This document shows, piece after piece, positions 1 to 5,527 of a stretch of 5,536 nucleotides of DNA (positions are counted from its first letter, which is position 1; the number at the start of each line of letters is the position of its first letter). The stretch covers positions 5,674-11,209 of the forward strand of contig PMAK01000171.1 of NCBI GenBank assembly GCA_003153655.1, in the 5' to 3' direction. The position numbers and the translations under genes were made by a program. This stretch comes from Phycisphaerales bacterium (GTDB lineage: Bacteria; Planctomycetota; Phycisphaerae; Tepidisphaerales; Tepidisphaeraceae). The notes under the pieces were generated by a model. It searched no databases. It was not told the DNA's origin and saw only the letters and a program-made list of their open reading frames with translations.

Positions 1-1
1 C

Positions 2-424
2 GTCGAAGCCGCCCGCTGGACCAATCTCCTCAACCAATACACCGGCCGCGACACCGACAAAGCCCTCACGACTTCCGCCATGCGATACCTCGCCACGCCC
101 GCCATCGCCCTCAGCCGCCGCGTCGACATCGCCGGCGTGCTGCTGGCCAATGATGAACTATCCAGGCCGCCAGTACATATCGCCATCGTCGGCTCCAAAT
201 CCAATCCCGCCGCCCTCTCCCTCTTCCAAACCGCCCTCGCATTCCCCACCACCTACAAACGCGTCGAATGGCTCGACCCCGCCGAAGGTCCCCTCCCCAA
301 CTCCGATGTCCAATACCCAACCCTCCCCAAGCCCGCAGCCTTCGTCTGCACCGGCACAACCTGCTCCCGCCCCGCTCAAACGCCCGAAGACCTAAAACGC
401 AGACTCCAGCACATAAAAAATTAG
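2..424 (+). CDS. C-terminal part of a YyaL-like (DUF255) thioredoxin-domain protein, 5' end outside window
   Basis: The open frame enters from the left edge (first full codon at base 2) and ends with TAG at 422-424, giving about 140 residues of C-terminus. The pattern is an Arg/Asp-rich helix, then a Rossmann-like strand 'VHIAIVGSK', a 'LDPAEG' turn, and finally 'PAAFVCTGTTCSRP' followed by 'TPEDLKRRL'. That closing block (strand, Cys-x4-Cys, Pro, then a Thr/Asp-Pro-Glu-x-Leu helix) is what I know from the extreme C-terminus of YyaL/SPATA20-type proteins, which carry an N-terminal thioredoxin-like DUF255 domain and an (alpha/alpha)6 glycosidase-like body. Neither of those domains lies in the window, so the family call rests on the tail alone. 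The molecular function of the family is poorly defined. Codons end mainly in C, as in the next two + genes. It is separated from the homoserine dehydrogenase by 136 bp of repeat-bearing DNA, so a shared operon is not evident. Confidence 0.72.
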   Translation, partial: VEAARWTNLLNQYTGRDTDKALTTSAMRYLATPAIALSRRVDIAGVLLANDELSRPPVHIAIVGSKSNPAALSLFQTALAFPTTYKRVEWLDPAEGPLPNSDVQYPTLPKPAAFVCTGTTCSRPAQTPEDLKRRLQHIKN

Positions 425-450
425 CTCCCGCAGCCGCGCGCACTTTCAAT

Positions 451-520
451 TCGGCAATAAGCATTCGGCAATTAACATTCGGCATTTGGCAATCGGCAAT
501 CGGCATTCATCAATTGGCAA
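451..520. repeat. Ten-unit degenerate 7-bp tandem repeat (consensus TCGGCAA/T)
   Basis: Read in strict 7-bp phase from 451, the units are TCGGCAA, TAAGCAT, TCGGCAA, TTAACAT, TCGGCAT, TTGGCAA, TCGGCAA, TCGGCAT, TCATCAA, TTGGCAA. All ten start with T, nine have C at position 5 and A at position 6 alike, and every one ends in A or T. The phase never slips, so this is a true heptad array and not loose AT-richness. It fills most of the 136-bp gap between the YyaL-like gene and homoserine dehydrogenase and ends just before a seven-C run (522-528). It is imperfect enough to be old or under some selection. Function is unknown. It is not CRISPR-like, because there are no spacers. It could be a mini-satellite made by replication slippage or a binding array. 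Confidence 0.85.
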
Positions 521-560
521 TCCCCCCCGGCCCCATGTAATTTACCGCCAGAAAGAACCT

Positions 561-1874
561 ATGCCCGACCAATCCATCGGAATCTGCCTCCTGGGCTGCG
601 GAACCATCGGTACCGGCGTCGTCCGCATCATCCACGAACAGCGCGACCTCATCGCCAAACGCACCGGCCTCAATCTCGAGCTCCGCCACATCGTCGAGCG
701 CGACGCCTCCAAAGCCCCAACCTTCGCCCAAATTCCAATCCACTCCGACGCCGAACGCGCCATCGATGACCCCAAAACCAACATCGTCATCGAACTCATC
801 GGCGGCACCGAAATCGCCGCCAAATTCGTCGAGCGCGCCCTCCGTCTCGGCAAGCCCGTCGTCACCGCAAACAAAAGCCTCCTCGCCTCCAAAGGCGCCC
901 AACTCTTCGCACTCGCCAGAAATCACAACGCCTGCATCGGCTTCGAAGCCAGTTGCGGCGGCGGCATCCCCATCATCGCCGCCCTCACCCGCGATCTCAT
1001 CGCCAACCGAATCGACGCCCTCACCGGCATCGTCAACGGAACCTGCAATTTCATCCTCACCCAAATGACCCGCAACGGCTGGGCTTATTCCCAGGCTCTC
1101 GCCGAAGCCCAAAAGCTCGGGTTCGCCGAGGCAAATCCAACCATGGACGTCTCCGGCCGCGACGCAGCCCAAAAATTGTCCATCCTCGCGAGCCTCGCGT
1201 TCAACGTGCAGGTCAAAGAAGAAAGCATCTACCTCGAAGGCATCGACAAACTCCAGGACGCCGAAATAAAATTCGCGGGTGAATTAGGCTACGTCGTAAA
1301 ACTCCTCGCCATCGCCCGCCGCGTAGGCACAAAAATCTCCCTCCGCGTTCACCCCACGCTGGTCAAGAAAGACAACGTCCTCGCCGACGTCAGCGGCTCC
1401 TTCAACGCCATCAGCGTCTACGGCCACGCACTCGGCCACGCCCTCTTCTACGGTCGCGGCGCCGGCCAAACCCCCACTGCCAGCGCCGTCGTCGCCGACG
1501 TAATCAACATCGCCCTCGGCGTAACCCCGCTCGCCTTCAAACAACTAAAAATCTTCCCCGATCACACGCCCCCCGCCGACGTATTAGCCGCAGAAGAATT
1601 CACCAGCCGCTATTACCTCCGCCTCATGGCCCGCGACGAGCCCGGCGTCCTCGCCCAGGTCACCCGAATCCTCGGCGAAAAAGGAATCAGCCTCTCCGCC
1701 ATCCTCCAGCACGAAGCCAACGACGGCCAAACCGTCCCCGTCGTCATCACCACCCACCTAGCCCGCGAAGGATCAATCCAGGCCGCGCTGAAAGAAATCG
1801 ACAAGCTAAAAGAAATCGCCCCGCCAACAGTCTGCCTGCGAATCCTCGATCAGCCAAAGGAATTCGCCAGTTAG
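561..1874 (+). CDS. hom: Homoserine dehydrogenase with C-terminal ACT domain
   Basis: Catalyses NAD(P)H-dependent reduction of L-aspartate 4-semialdehyde to L-homoserine, the branch point to threonine and methionine, in the cytoplasm. The product is 437 aa, normal for the monofunctional class. An N-terminal Rossmann fold starts with GCGTIGTG (residues 12-19). VTANK places a catalytic Lys at 105. The family signature runs about 184-205 (GFAEANPTMDVSGRDAAQK), with Glu190, Asp201 and Lys205 spaced as the known substrate and catalytic residues. Residues 351-430 form an ACT domain (YYLRLMARDEPGVLAQVTRIL onward), which suggests feedback control by an amino acid such as threonine. I chose ATG 561 because it puts the first strand of the fold a few residues in. 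The open frame runs back to ATG 486, but that extension only translates the heptad repeats. The Shine-Dalgarno is weak (GAAAG at 551-555). The next gene starts 20 bp downstream. Confidence 0.97.
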   Translation: MPDQSIGICLLGCGTIGTGVVRIIHEQRDLIAKRTGLNLELRHIVERDASKAPTFAQIPIHSDAERAIDDPKTNIVIELIGGTEIAAKFVERALRLGKPVVTANKSLLASKGAQLFALARNHNACIGFEASCGGGIPIIAALTRDLIANRIDALTGIVNGTCNFILTQMTRNGWAYSQALAEAQKLGFAEANPTMDVSGRDAAQKLSILASLAFNVQVKEESIYLEGIDKLQDAEIKFAGELGYVVKLLAIARRVGTKISLRVHPTLVKKDNVLADVSGSFNAISVYGHALGHALFYGRGAGQTPTASAVVADVINIALGVTPLAFKQLKIFPDHTPPADVLAAEEFTSRYYLRLMARDEPGVLAQVTRILGEKGISLSAILQHEANDGQTVPVVITTHLAREGSIQAALKEIDKLKEIAPPTVCLRILDQPKEFAS

Positions 1875-1894
1875 AACGACAGAGAAAATCCAAA

Positions 1895-3088
1895 ATGAAA
1901 TACGCCATCATCATCCCCGACGGCGCGGCCGATGAGCCGCTCAAAGAACTCAACGGCAAAACCCCCCTCGAAGCTGCCCACACCCCCAACATGGATCGCG
2001 TCTCACTCGAAGGCCGCCTGGGAATCGCCCGCACCGTCCCCGACGGCTTCGAAAGCGGCAGCGATGTCGCCACCATGTGCCTCCTCGGCTACGACCCCAA
2101 AATCTATCACACCGGCCGCGCTCCCTTGGAAGCCGCCGCACAACACATTCCCCTCTCCCCCACAGACTGGGTCTTTCGCTGCAATCTAGTAACGGTCACT
2201 AACGGAATCATGAAAGACCACTCCGCCGGCGGCATCACCGACGCCGAAGCCAAACGCCTCATCACCGATCTCTCCAATCACCTCAAACTCCCCGGCTTCG
2301 AATTCCACACCGGCGTAAGCTATCGCAATCTCCTCGTCTATCGCGGCAAAGAAGATTTCGAACTCACCACCCGCCCCCCACACGAAATCCCCGAAGAACC
2401 CATCGCCAACCATTTACCAAAAGGCAAAGGCAACGAAATCCTCCGCCGCATCATGGACGAATCGGCAAAGCTATTAGCCAATCACGAAATCAACCGCGCC
2501 CGAAAAGCCGCTGGGAAAAATCCCGCATCTCAAGTCTGGCTCTGGGGACAAGGCCACGCTCCAAACATGCCGAAATTCAAAGACAAATTCCACATCAACA
2601 CCGGCTGCATGATCACCGGCGTCGATCTCCTCCGCGGCCTCGCCGTCCTCCTCGGCTGGGACATCCACGAAGTCCAGGGAATGACCAGCTTCCACGACAC
2701 CAACTACGCCGGCCAAGGCATCGAAACCGCCAAAATGCTCGACAAATACGACCTCGTCTTCAGTCACATCGAAGCCCCCGATGAAGCCAGCCACCAGGCC
2801 GATTGGAAAACAAAAGTCCAGGCCATCGAACACATCGACAAATTCGTAGTCGGCCCCGTGCTCGAAAAGTTAAAGACATTTCCCGAGTGGCGAATCCTCG
2901 TCATGCCCGATCACCCCACAAACATCGCAACCCGAAAACACGGCTACGCCCCCAGCCCCTTCGCCATCGCCGGCTCCAACGTGAACCCCGTCAACCCCCA
3001 AACGTATAACGAAAGACATGCAACCGAAGCCGGACTCAATATCCAAAAAGGCCACGACCTGATGGAATATTTCCTCCGCGGCAAGTGA
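1895..3088 (+). CDS. Cofactor-independent phosphoglycerate mutase-like metalloenzyme, putative alternative homoserine kinase
   Basis: 397 aa, an alkaline-phosphatase-superfamily enzyme of the archaeal-type ApgM group. Predicted two-metal ligands are all present: Asp9 (IIPDGAAD), the phospho-acceptor Ser56 in GSDVATMCLLGYDP, Asp296 and His300 in HIEAPDEASH, Asp339-His340 in VMPDHPTN, and His349 in KHGYAPSPF. The usual activity of the broad family is 3-phosphoglycerate/2-phosphoglycerate interconversion. One subfamily (the model I know as TIGR02535) was proposed as a homoserine kinase because it occurs beside threonine genes in genomes lacking ThrB. The full-length N-terminal region and the position only 20 bp after homoserine dehydrogenase fit that subfamily, so phosphorylation of homoserine for threonine synthesis is my inference; glycolytic mutase is the alternative. 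ATG 1895 is the first Met before the first strand. The ribosome site is weak (AGAGAAAA). Codons are strongly C-ending. The stop codon overlaps a possible GTG start at 3085. Confidence 0.9.
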   Translation: MKYAIIIPDGAADEPLKELNGKTPLEAAHTPNMDRVSLEGRLGIARTVPDGFESGSDVATMCLLGYDPKIYHTGRAPLEAAAQHIPLSPTDWVFRCNLVTVTNGIMKDHSAGGITDAEAKRLITDLSNHLKLPGFEFHTGVSYRNLLVYRGKEDFELTTRPPHEIPEEPIANHLPKGKGNEILRRIMDESAKLLANHEINRARKAAGKNPASQVWLWGQGHAPNMPKFKDKFHINTGCMITGVDLLRGLAVLLGWDIHEVQGMTSFHDTNYAGQGIETAKMLDKYDLVFSHIEAPDEASHQADWKTKVQAIEHIDKFVVGPVLEKLKTFPEWRILVMPDHPTNIATRKHGYAPSPFAIAGSNVNPVNPQTYNERHATEAGLNIQKGHDLMEYFLRGK

Positions 3089-3324
3089 GCCCAATTTCAC
3101 GCCGCGAAAGCGAGGCTGAAAATGCGACTCGACGACACCGCCGCCCTCCGCCGCGTAATCCTTCGCATCATGCTTGGCGCCCTCTCCGCCTCCGCGCCCC
3201 GCGGTGCCCCTCCTGCGATTACACACTTCTCATGCTGAAAACAGACCGCTGCCCCGAATGCGGCACACCCATCGCCGGCCCCTCCCCCGCCGTCAGTTTG
3301 CTACCCCCCGCCGCCGGCGCGTAA
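3085..3324 (+). CDS. Small C4 zinc-ribbon protein, start uncertain and possibly frameshifted
   Basis: The open frame from GTG 3085 (GTGA overlap with the preceding stop) to TAA 3322-3324 would give 79 aa. The second half holds a clear zinc ribbon: Cys41-Pro-Ser-Cys44, eleven residues, Cys56-Pro-Glu-Cys59-Gly, then a Pro/Ala tail. Ribbons of the form CPxCxY...RCPECG are common at the front of small or membrane proteins in Planctomycetota. The first 40 residues are Arg/Pro-rich and look like an out-of-frame translation. From ATG 3122 the next frame reads MRLDDTAALRRVILRIMLGA with C-ending codons and has a good GAGG site 6 nt upstream. The C-ending codon pattern moves from that frame to the ribbon frame near 3195-3210, in a C/G-run stretch. 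A one-base loss there, in the genome or the assembly, would explain it; the joined product would be about 66 aa. Function unknown; the membrane protein gene starts 13 bp after the stop. Confidence 0.5.
   Translation: MSPISRRESEAENATRRHRRPPPRNPSHHAWRPLRLRAPRCPSCDYTLLMLKTDRCPECGTPIAGPSPAVSLLPPAAGA
3112..3115 (+). promoter_or_regulatory. Shine-Dalgarno GAGG ahead of ATG 3122
   Basis: GAGG followed by a 6-nt spacer (CTGAAA) and ATG at 3122-3124. This is the best-formed ribosome site on the + strand of the window; the neighbouring + genes have only weak purine-rich stretches. It supports translation starting at 3122, in a frame different from the zinc-ribbon frame it would need to reach. Confidence 0.5.
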
Positions 3325-3334
3325 GCTAACGCGC
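3317..3334. repeat. Inverted repeat GCGCGT-6 nt-ACGCGC across a stop codon
   Basis: A perfect 6-bp stem (3317-3322 with 3329-3334) and a 6-nt loop AAGCTA. The TAA stop of the zinc-ribbon frame begins at the last base of the left arm, and the right arm ends 3 nt before ATG 3338 of the membrane-protein gene. The folded RNA would cover the place where that gene's ribosome site should be, and no Shine-Dalgarno is visible there. There is no T-run, so it is not a standard terminator. In GC-rich DNA such a short stem can arise by chance. Confidence 0.45.
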
Positions 3335-3337
3335 GCA

Positions 3338-4159
3338 ATGCTCATCCAATACCAAAACACATTCGAGCAATACGTCGAGGCATCAGAAGCCCTCGCGGCC
3401 CGCAGAGCGAAGAAACGCCGCGCCAATGCCCAGGCGTACACTGCCGTGATGGTTATATTTTTTCTTCTGGCCGTTTGGTTCTACCAATCCGTTCTTCACG
3501 TAAATCAATTCTTCGTGTTGTTTCATCTTTTAGCTCCGCTCGCGCTATCCTTTGCTGTTGTCGCCATGGTGCTGTGCGTAACTTCGGTAATGTCCGGTAG
3601 GTGGCCCCGTGTCGGATTGCGCACCGCCATGCGACTCGCAATCTTCCTCTTGATCCTTTCCCCAGCCTTCGTCATGTATCACTATTTGAACGTCATCAAC
3701 CCACGAGCACCCCGCTTTATTTGGCGGTGGACTATGCTCCTGCCTCACACAACCTGGGTATTCTTTGTTGGATGGATCACCATCGCCACCGTGAAAAGCC
3801 AGCGCAACAAACAAAAAAAGCTGTGGGAAGAACTGCCAAGCCTGCGTCGCTCCAAAACCGCCGACATTTCCGCCGCCGGAATAGCTCTCTCTGACACCGT
3901 TTCTCGCACCGAAATGAGCTGGGACGGATTCGTCGGCTGGCAAGAGACGAAAAGCCTTTTCGTGCTGTTCGCTTCCGAACACACATCTGTGTTCTTCCCC
4001 AAGGCGGCCTTCGCCTCCGACGAAGAACGCGAAGCGATGCGCGCATTGACACGATTCATCCCCGTCAGCCCCGCAAGAGCATTTCCCGTCCTCCAATCCG
4101 ACGGCAACTCATCCCAACCCCCGCCCCTCCCCGCACTCAAGACCGCCGGCAAGGAATAA
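3338..4159 (+). CDS. Four-helix membrane protein with YcxB-like C-terminal domain
   Basis: 273 aa. A basic, Ala-rich N-terminal helix (about 1-33, with RRAKKRR) precedes four likely membrane helices at about 34-53, 57-85, 97-118 and 134-152. A cytoplasmic tail follows. Residues 181-241 (GIALSDTVSRTEMSWDGF, then a WQETKSLFVLF strand, then VFFPKAAFASDEEREAMRALTRF) match the layout of the YcxB-like C-terminal domain: a 'W..f..w.e....' strand pair followed by 'PK.af...e...' and a helix. The tail is Pro-rich and disordered. The role of YcxB-like proteins is not established; I infer only an inner-membrane location. Codon use differs from its neighbours: more T- and G-ending codons and no C excess, for example over 3541-3600. 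Hydrophobic composition explains part of this, but recent acquisition is possible. ATG 3338 is the only reasonable start. The 3' end overlaps the opposing gene by 23 bp. Confidence 0.72.
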   Translation: MLIQYQNTFEQYVEASEALAARRAKKRRANAQAYTAVMVIFFLLAVWFYQSVLHVNQFFVLFHLLAPLALSFAVVAMVLCVTSVMSGRWPRVGLRTAMRLAIFLLILSPAFVMYHYLNVINPRAPRFIWRWTMLLPHTTWVFFVGWITIATVKSQRNKQKKLWEELPSLRRSKTADISAAGIALSDTVSRTEMSWDGFVGWQETKSLFVLFASEHTSVFFPKAAFASDEEREAMRALTRFIPVSPARAFPVLQSDGNSSQPPPLPALKTAGKE

Positions 4160-4745
4160 ACCGCCCCACCCTCCGGCAATAATCCACGTAAGGTTTCCCA
4201 TGCACGCGCGATAGATAACCCTCCTCCCGCCGCGCCTCAATCTGCAATAAAACCAAATGCACCACCGCCACGCCAATCATCAACGGCGCCGGCTCCGCCA
4301 CAACTGTCGCGATCATCAACACCGAAGATAGCGCATAAATCGGATGCCGAACATAAGCATACGGCCCCGACACAATCAGCAGCGTCTTCTCCTCCGGATC
4401 AATCCCCATTCGCCAAGACGAACCCATCTGCTTCCAGCATATCCACGTCAAAACCAGCGAAACCGCCGCAACGACAAACGCGATCCATCCCACAATCGGC
4501 AACCAATAAACCGGTCGCAAAACCCACACGCGCCCATCAACAAACGGCCCAACCAGCGGAATCAAAATCCAAAGAAAAACCACCGGAAACCAAAGCCCCC
4601 GCGTAAACCATCCCAGCGCACCCGGCGGAACAACATTCGCCGAATGCCCCGCCTTCCGGCGAATCTTCCCCATCAGCCGCACCACGCGCGCCCAATACGT
4701 CGCCACGATCAGCCCCACCAGCACCGCAGGAACATTGCTCGGCAT
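4137..4745 (-). CDS. Isoprenylcysteine carboxyl methyltransferase (ICMT/PEMT)-family membrane protein
   Basis: 202 aa from ATG 4745-4743; a GTG at 4748-4746 directly before it gives 203 aa. Likely membrane helices lie at about 4-21, 52-69, 81-104 and a hairpin over 137-170. The family signature is clear: GPYAYVRHP (127-135), which forms part of the S-adenosylmethionine site, and a C-terminal block with Glu174-Glu175, then Gly183, Tyr186, Tyr189 and RFIP (195-198). Family members transfer a methyl group from S-adenosylmethionine to lipids or prenylated thiols in the membrane; bacterial substrates are mostly unknown, and nothing here identifies this one. The start shares one base with the stop of the biotin ligase gene (TGATG), and a GGGGAG site precedes it, so the two are probably co-translated. 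I see no functional link between biotin attachment and methylation. Codons end mainly in G or T, as expected for this strand here. Confidence 0.87.
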   Translation of the reverse strand: MPSNVPAVLVGLIVATYWARVVRLMGKIRRKAGHSANVVPPGALGWFTRGLWFPVVFLWILIPLVGPFVDGRVWVLRPVYWLPIVGWIAFVVAAVSLVLTWICWKQMGSSWRMGIDPEEKTLLIVSGPYAYVRHPIYALSSVLMIATVVAEPAPLMIGVAVVHLVLLQIEARREEGYLSRVHGKPYVDYCRRVGRFIPCRRS

Positions 4746-5527
4746 CACGCGCCGCTCCCCATCTCAACCCCGCCGGCAATAATCGTATGCAACTTCCCGC
4801 GCTGCCGAACCATCAGCCGCCCCGAACTATCCACGCCCTCACATCTCCCAACAATCGCCGGCTCGCCCGAACCTCCGGTGATCGTCACCGTCTTCCCCGC
4901 CAGCGCATCATGATGCGAATACTCCCGCACAAAATCCGAGAACGGCAACTCCAGCCTCCGCCGAACCTCCCGATGAATTTTCTCCGCCAATACGATCAAC
5001 ACCTCAGTCATATCAAAAGACTTCCCCGCAATACAAAGCAGCGAAGTAATCCGCCGCTGCAGCGCCTTCGGAGCATGAGCAGGATCAACATTCACATTCA
5101 ACCCAATCCCAATCAGATCCACATTGCTCACCCGCTCGCACAAAAGCCCGGCAAGTTTCAGCCCATCATGCAAAACATCATTCGGCCATTTCAATTGAAT
5201 ATCCCGCTCACCCGACAGTTCCACGCACGCCGCCCGCACCGCCAACCCCGCAATCAGCGGCAATTCCTGCGGCGGAAGCCGATCGCGCATGGGAACCGCA
5301 AACGTAACAGTCATCGCCCCACCACCCGACCACCACGTATTCATCCCCCGCCCCCGCCCGGCAATCTGCCGCCCGGTCAGCACAACCGCCGGCGCATACA
5401 ATCGCCCCTCGCGACGCAGCAAAGCCGCATGATCGCTCGTGCTGCGCAGCCGAGGAAACCAGTAAAGCCGAAAAGGTTTAAGCTCCGCTCGCAAGCGGGC
5501 GAGGTTGAAAGAAATGTCATTGGTCAT
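4745..5527 (-). CDS. birA: Biotin--[acetyl-CoA-carboxylase] ligase, stand-alone (no DNA-binding domain)
   Basis: 260 aa. Activates biotin with ATP and attaches it to the carrier lysine of biotin-dependent carboxylases, in the cytoplasm. Visible blocks in order: STSDHA (29-34, the substrate-entry motif), GRQIAGRGRG (52-61) with the nucleotide/biotin loop Arg58 and Arg60, QLKWPNDV (111-118), KLAGLLCE (124-131) with the biotin-contacting Lys124, and IGIGLNVNV (139-147). A C-terminal SH3-like domain follows (about 209-256). There is no N-terminal winged helix, so it is a class I ligase and not a repressor like E. coli BirA. In the active loop the usual GRGRRGRxW reads GRGRGMNTW, so the last Arg is replaced by Asn63. 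The start is ATG 5527-5525; an in-frame stop (5533-5531) blocks any extension. This ATG lies inside a 7-bp repeat, and no Shine-Dalgarno is visible. The downstream membrane methyltransferase gene is translationally coupled. Confidence 0.95.
   Translation of the reverse strand: MTNDISFNLARLRAELKPFRLYWFPRLRSTSDHAALLRREGRLYAPAVVLTGRQIAGRGRGMNTWWSGGGAMTVTFAVPMRDRLPPQELPLIAGLAVRAACVELSGERDIQLKWPNDVLHDGLKLAGLLCERVSNVDLIGIGLNVNVDPAHAPKALQRRITSLLCIAGKSFDMTEVLIVLAEKIHREVRRRLELPFSDFVREYSHHDALAGKTVTITGGSGEPAIVGRCEGVDSSGRLMVRQRGKLHTIIAGGVEMGSGA
4755..4760 (-). promoter_or_regulatory. Shine-Dalgarno GGGGAG for the ICMT-family gene
   Basis: On the - strand GGGGAG lies inside the 3' end of the biotin ligase gene, 6 nt before GTG 4748 and 9 nt before ATG 4745. 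Both starts are within working distance, so it does not decide between them. I prefer ATG because of codon type and the TGATG junction. It indicates re-initiation or independent loading on a two-gene transcript. Confidence 0.55.

Noticed and set aside
472..500. TTAACA resembling a -35 promoter box
   Set aside because: No acceptable -10 hexamer lies 16-18 bp downstream, and the hexamer is a product of the repeat unit TTAACAT.
451..520. CRISPR-like array
   Set aside because: The units are 7 bp and directly abutting, with no spacers and no cas genes in the window.
486..560. N-terminal extension of homoserine dehydrogenase from ATG 486
   Set aside because: The extra 25 residues are a translation of the heptad array and the C-run. 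The Rossmann fold begins right after ATG 561, and the 437-aa length fits the family.
510..1172. 220-codon open frame on the - strand inside homoserine dehydrogenase
   Set aside because: It is made of Gly, Ala, Asp and Glu, the expected reverse translation of C-ending codons, shows no domain, and lies fully within a certain gene.
3150..3210. Dispersed intergenic repeat of the CTCCGCNTCCGCG type
   Set aside because: The stretch has short-period C/G repetition that resembles such elements, but only one copy is in the window and it can equally be C-ending codons of the small ORF.
3545..4096. 183-codon open frame on the - strand inside the YcxB-like gene
   Set aside because: The + frame has coherent membrane helices and a recognisable C-terminal domain. 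The - frame gives a mixed sequence with no helices or motif.
4160..4200. Terminator after the YcxB-like gene
   Set aside because: No stem followed by a T-run is visible; the bases are coding sequence of the opposing gene.
4344..4913. 189-codon open frame on the + strand across the ICMT-like and biotin ligase genes
   Set aside because: It is dominated by Arg, Pro, Asn and His, typical of antisense reading, and crosses the junction of two well-supported - strand genes.
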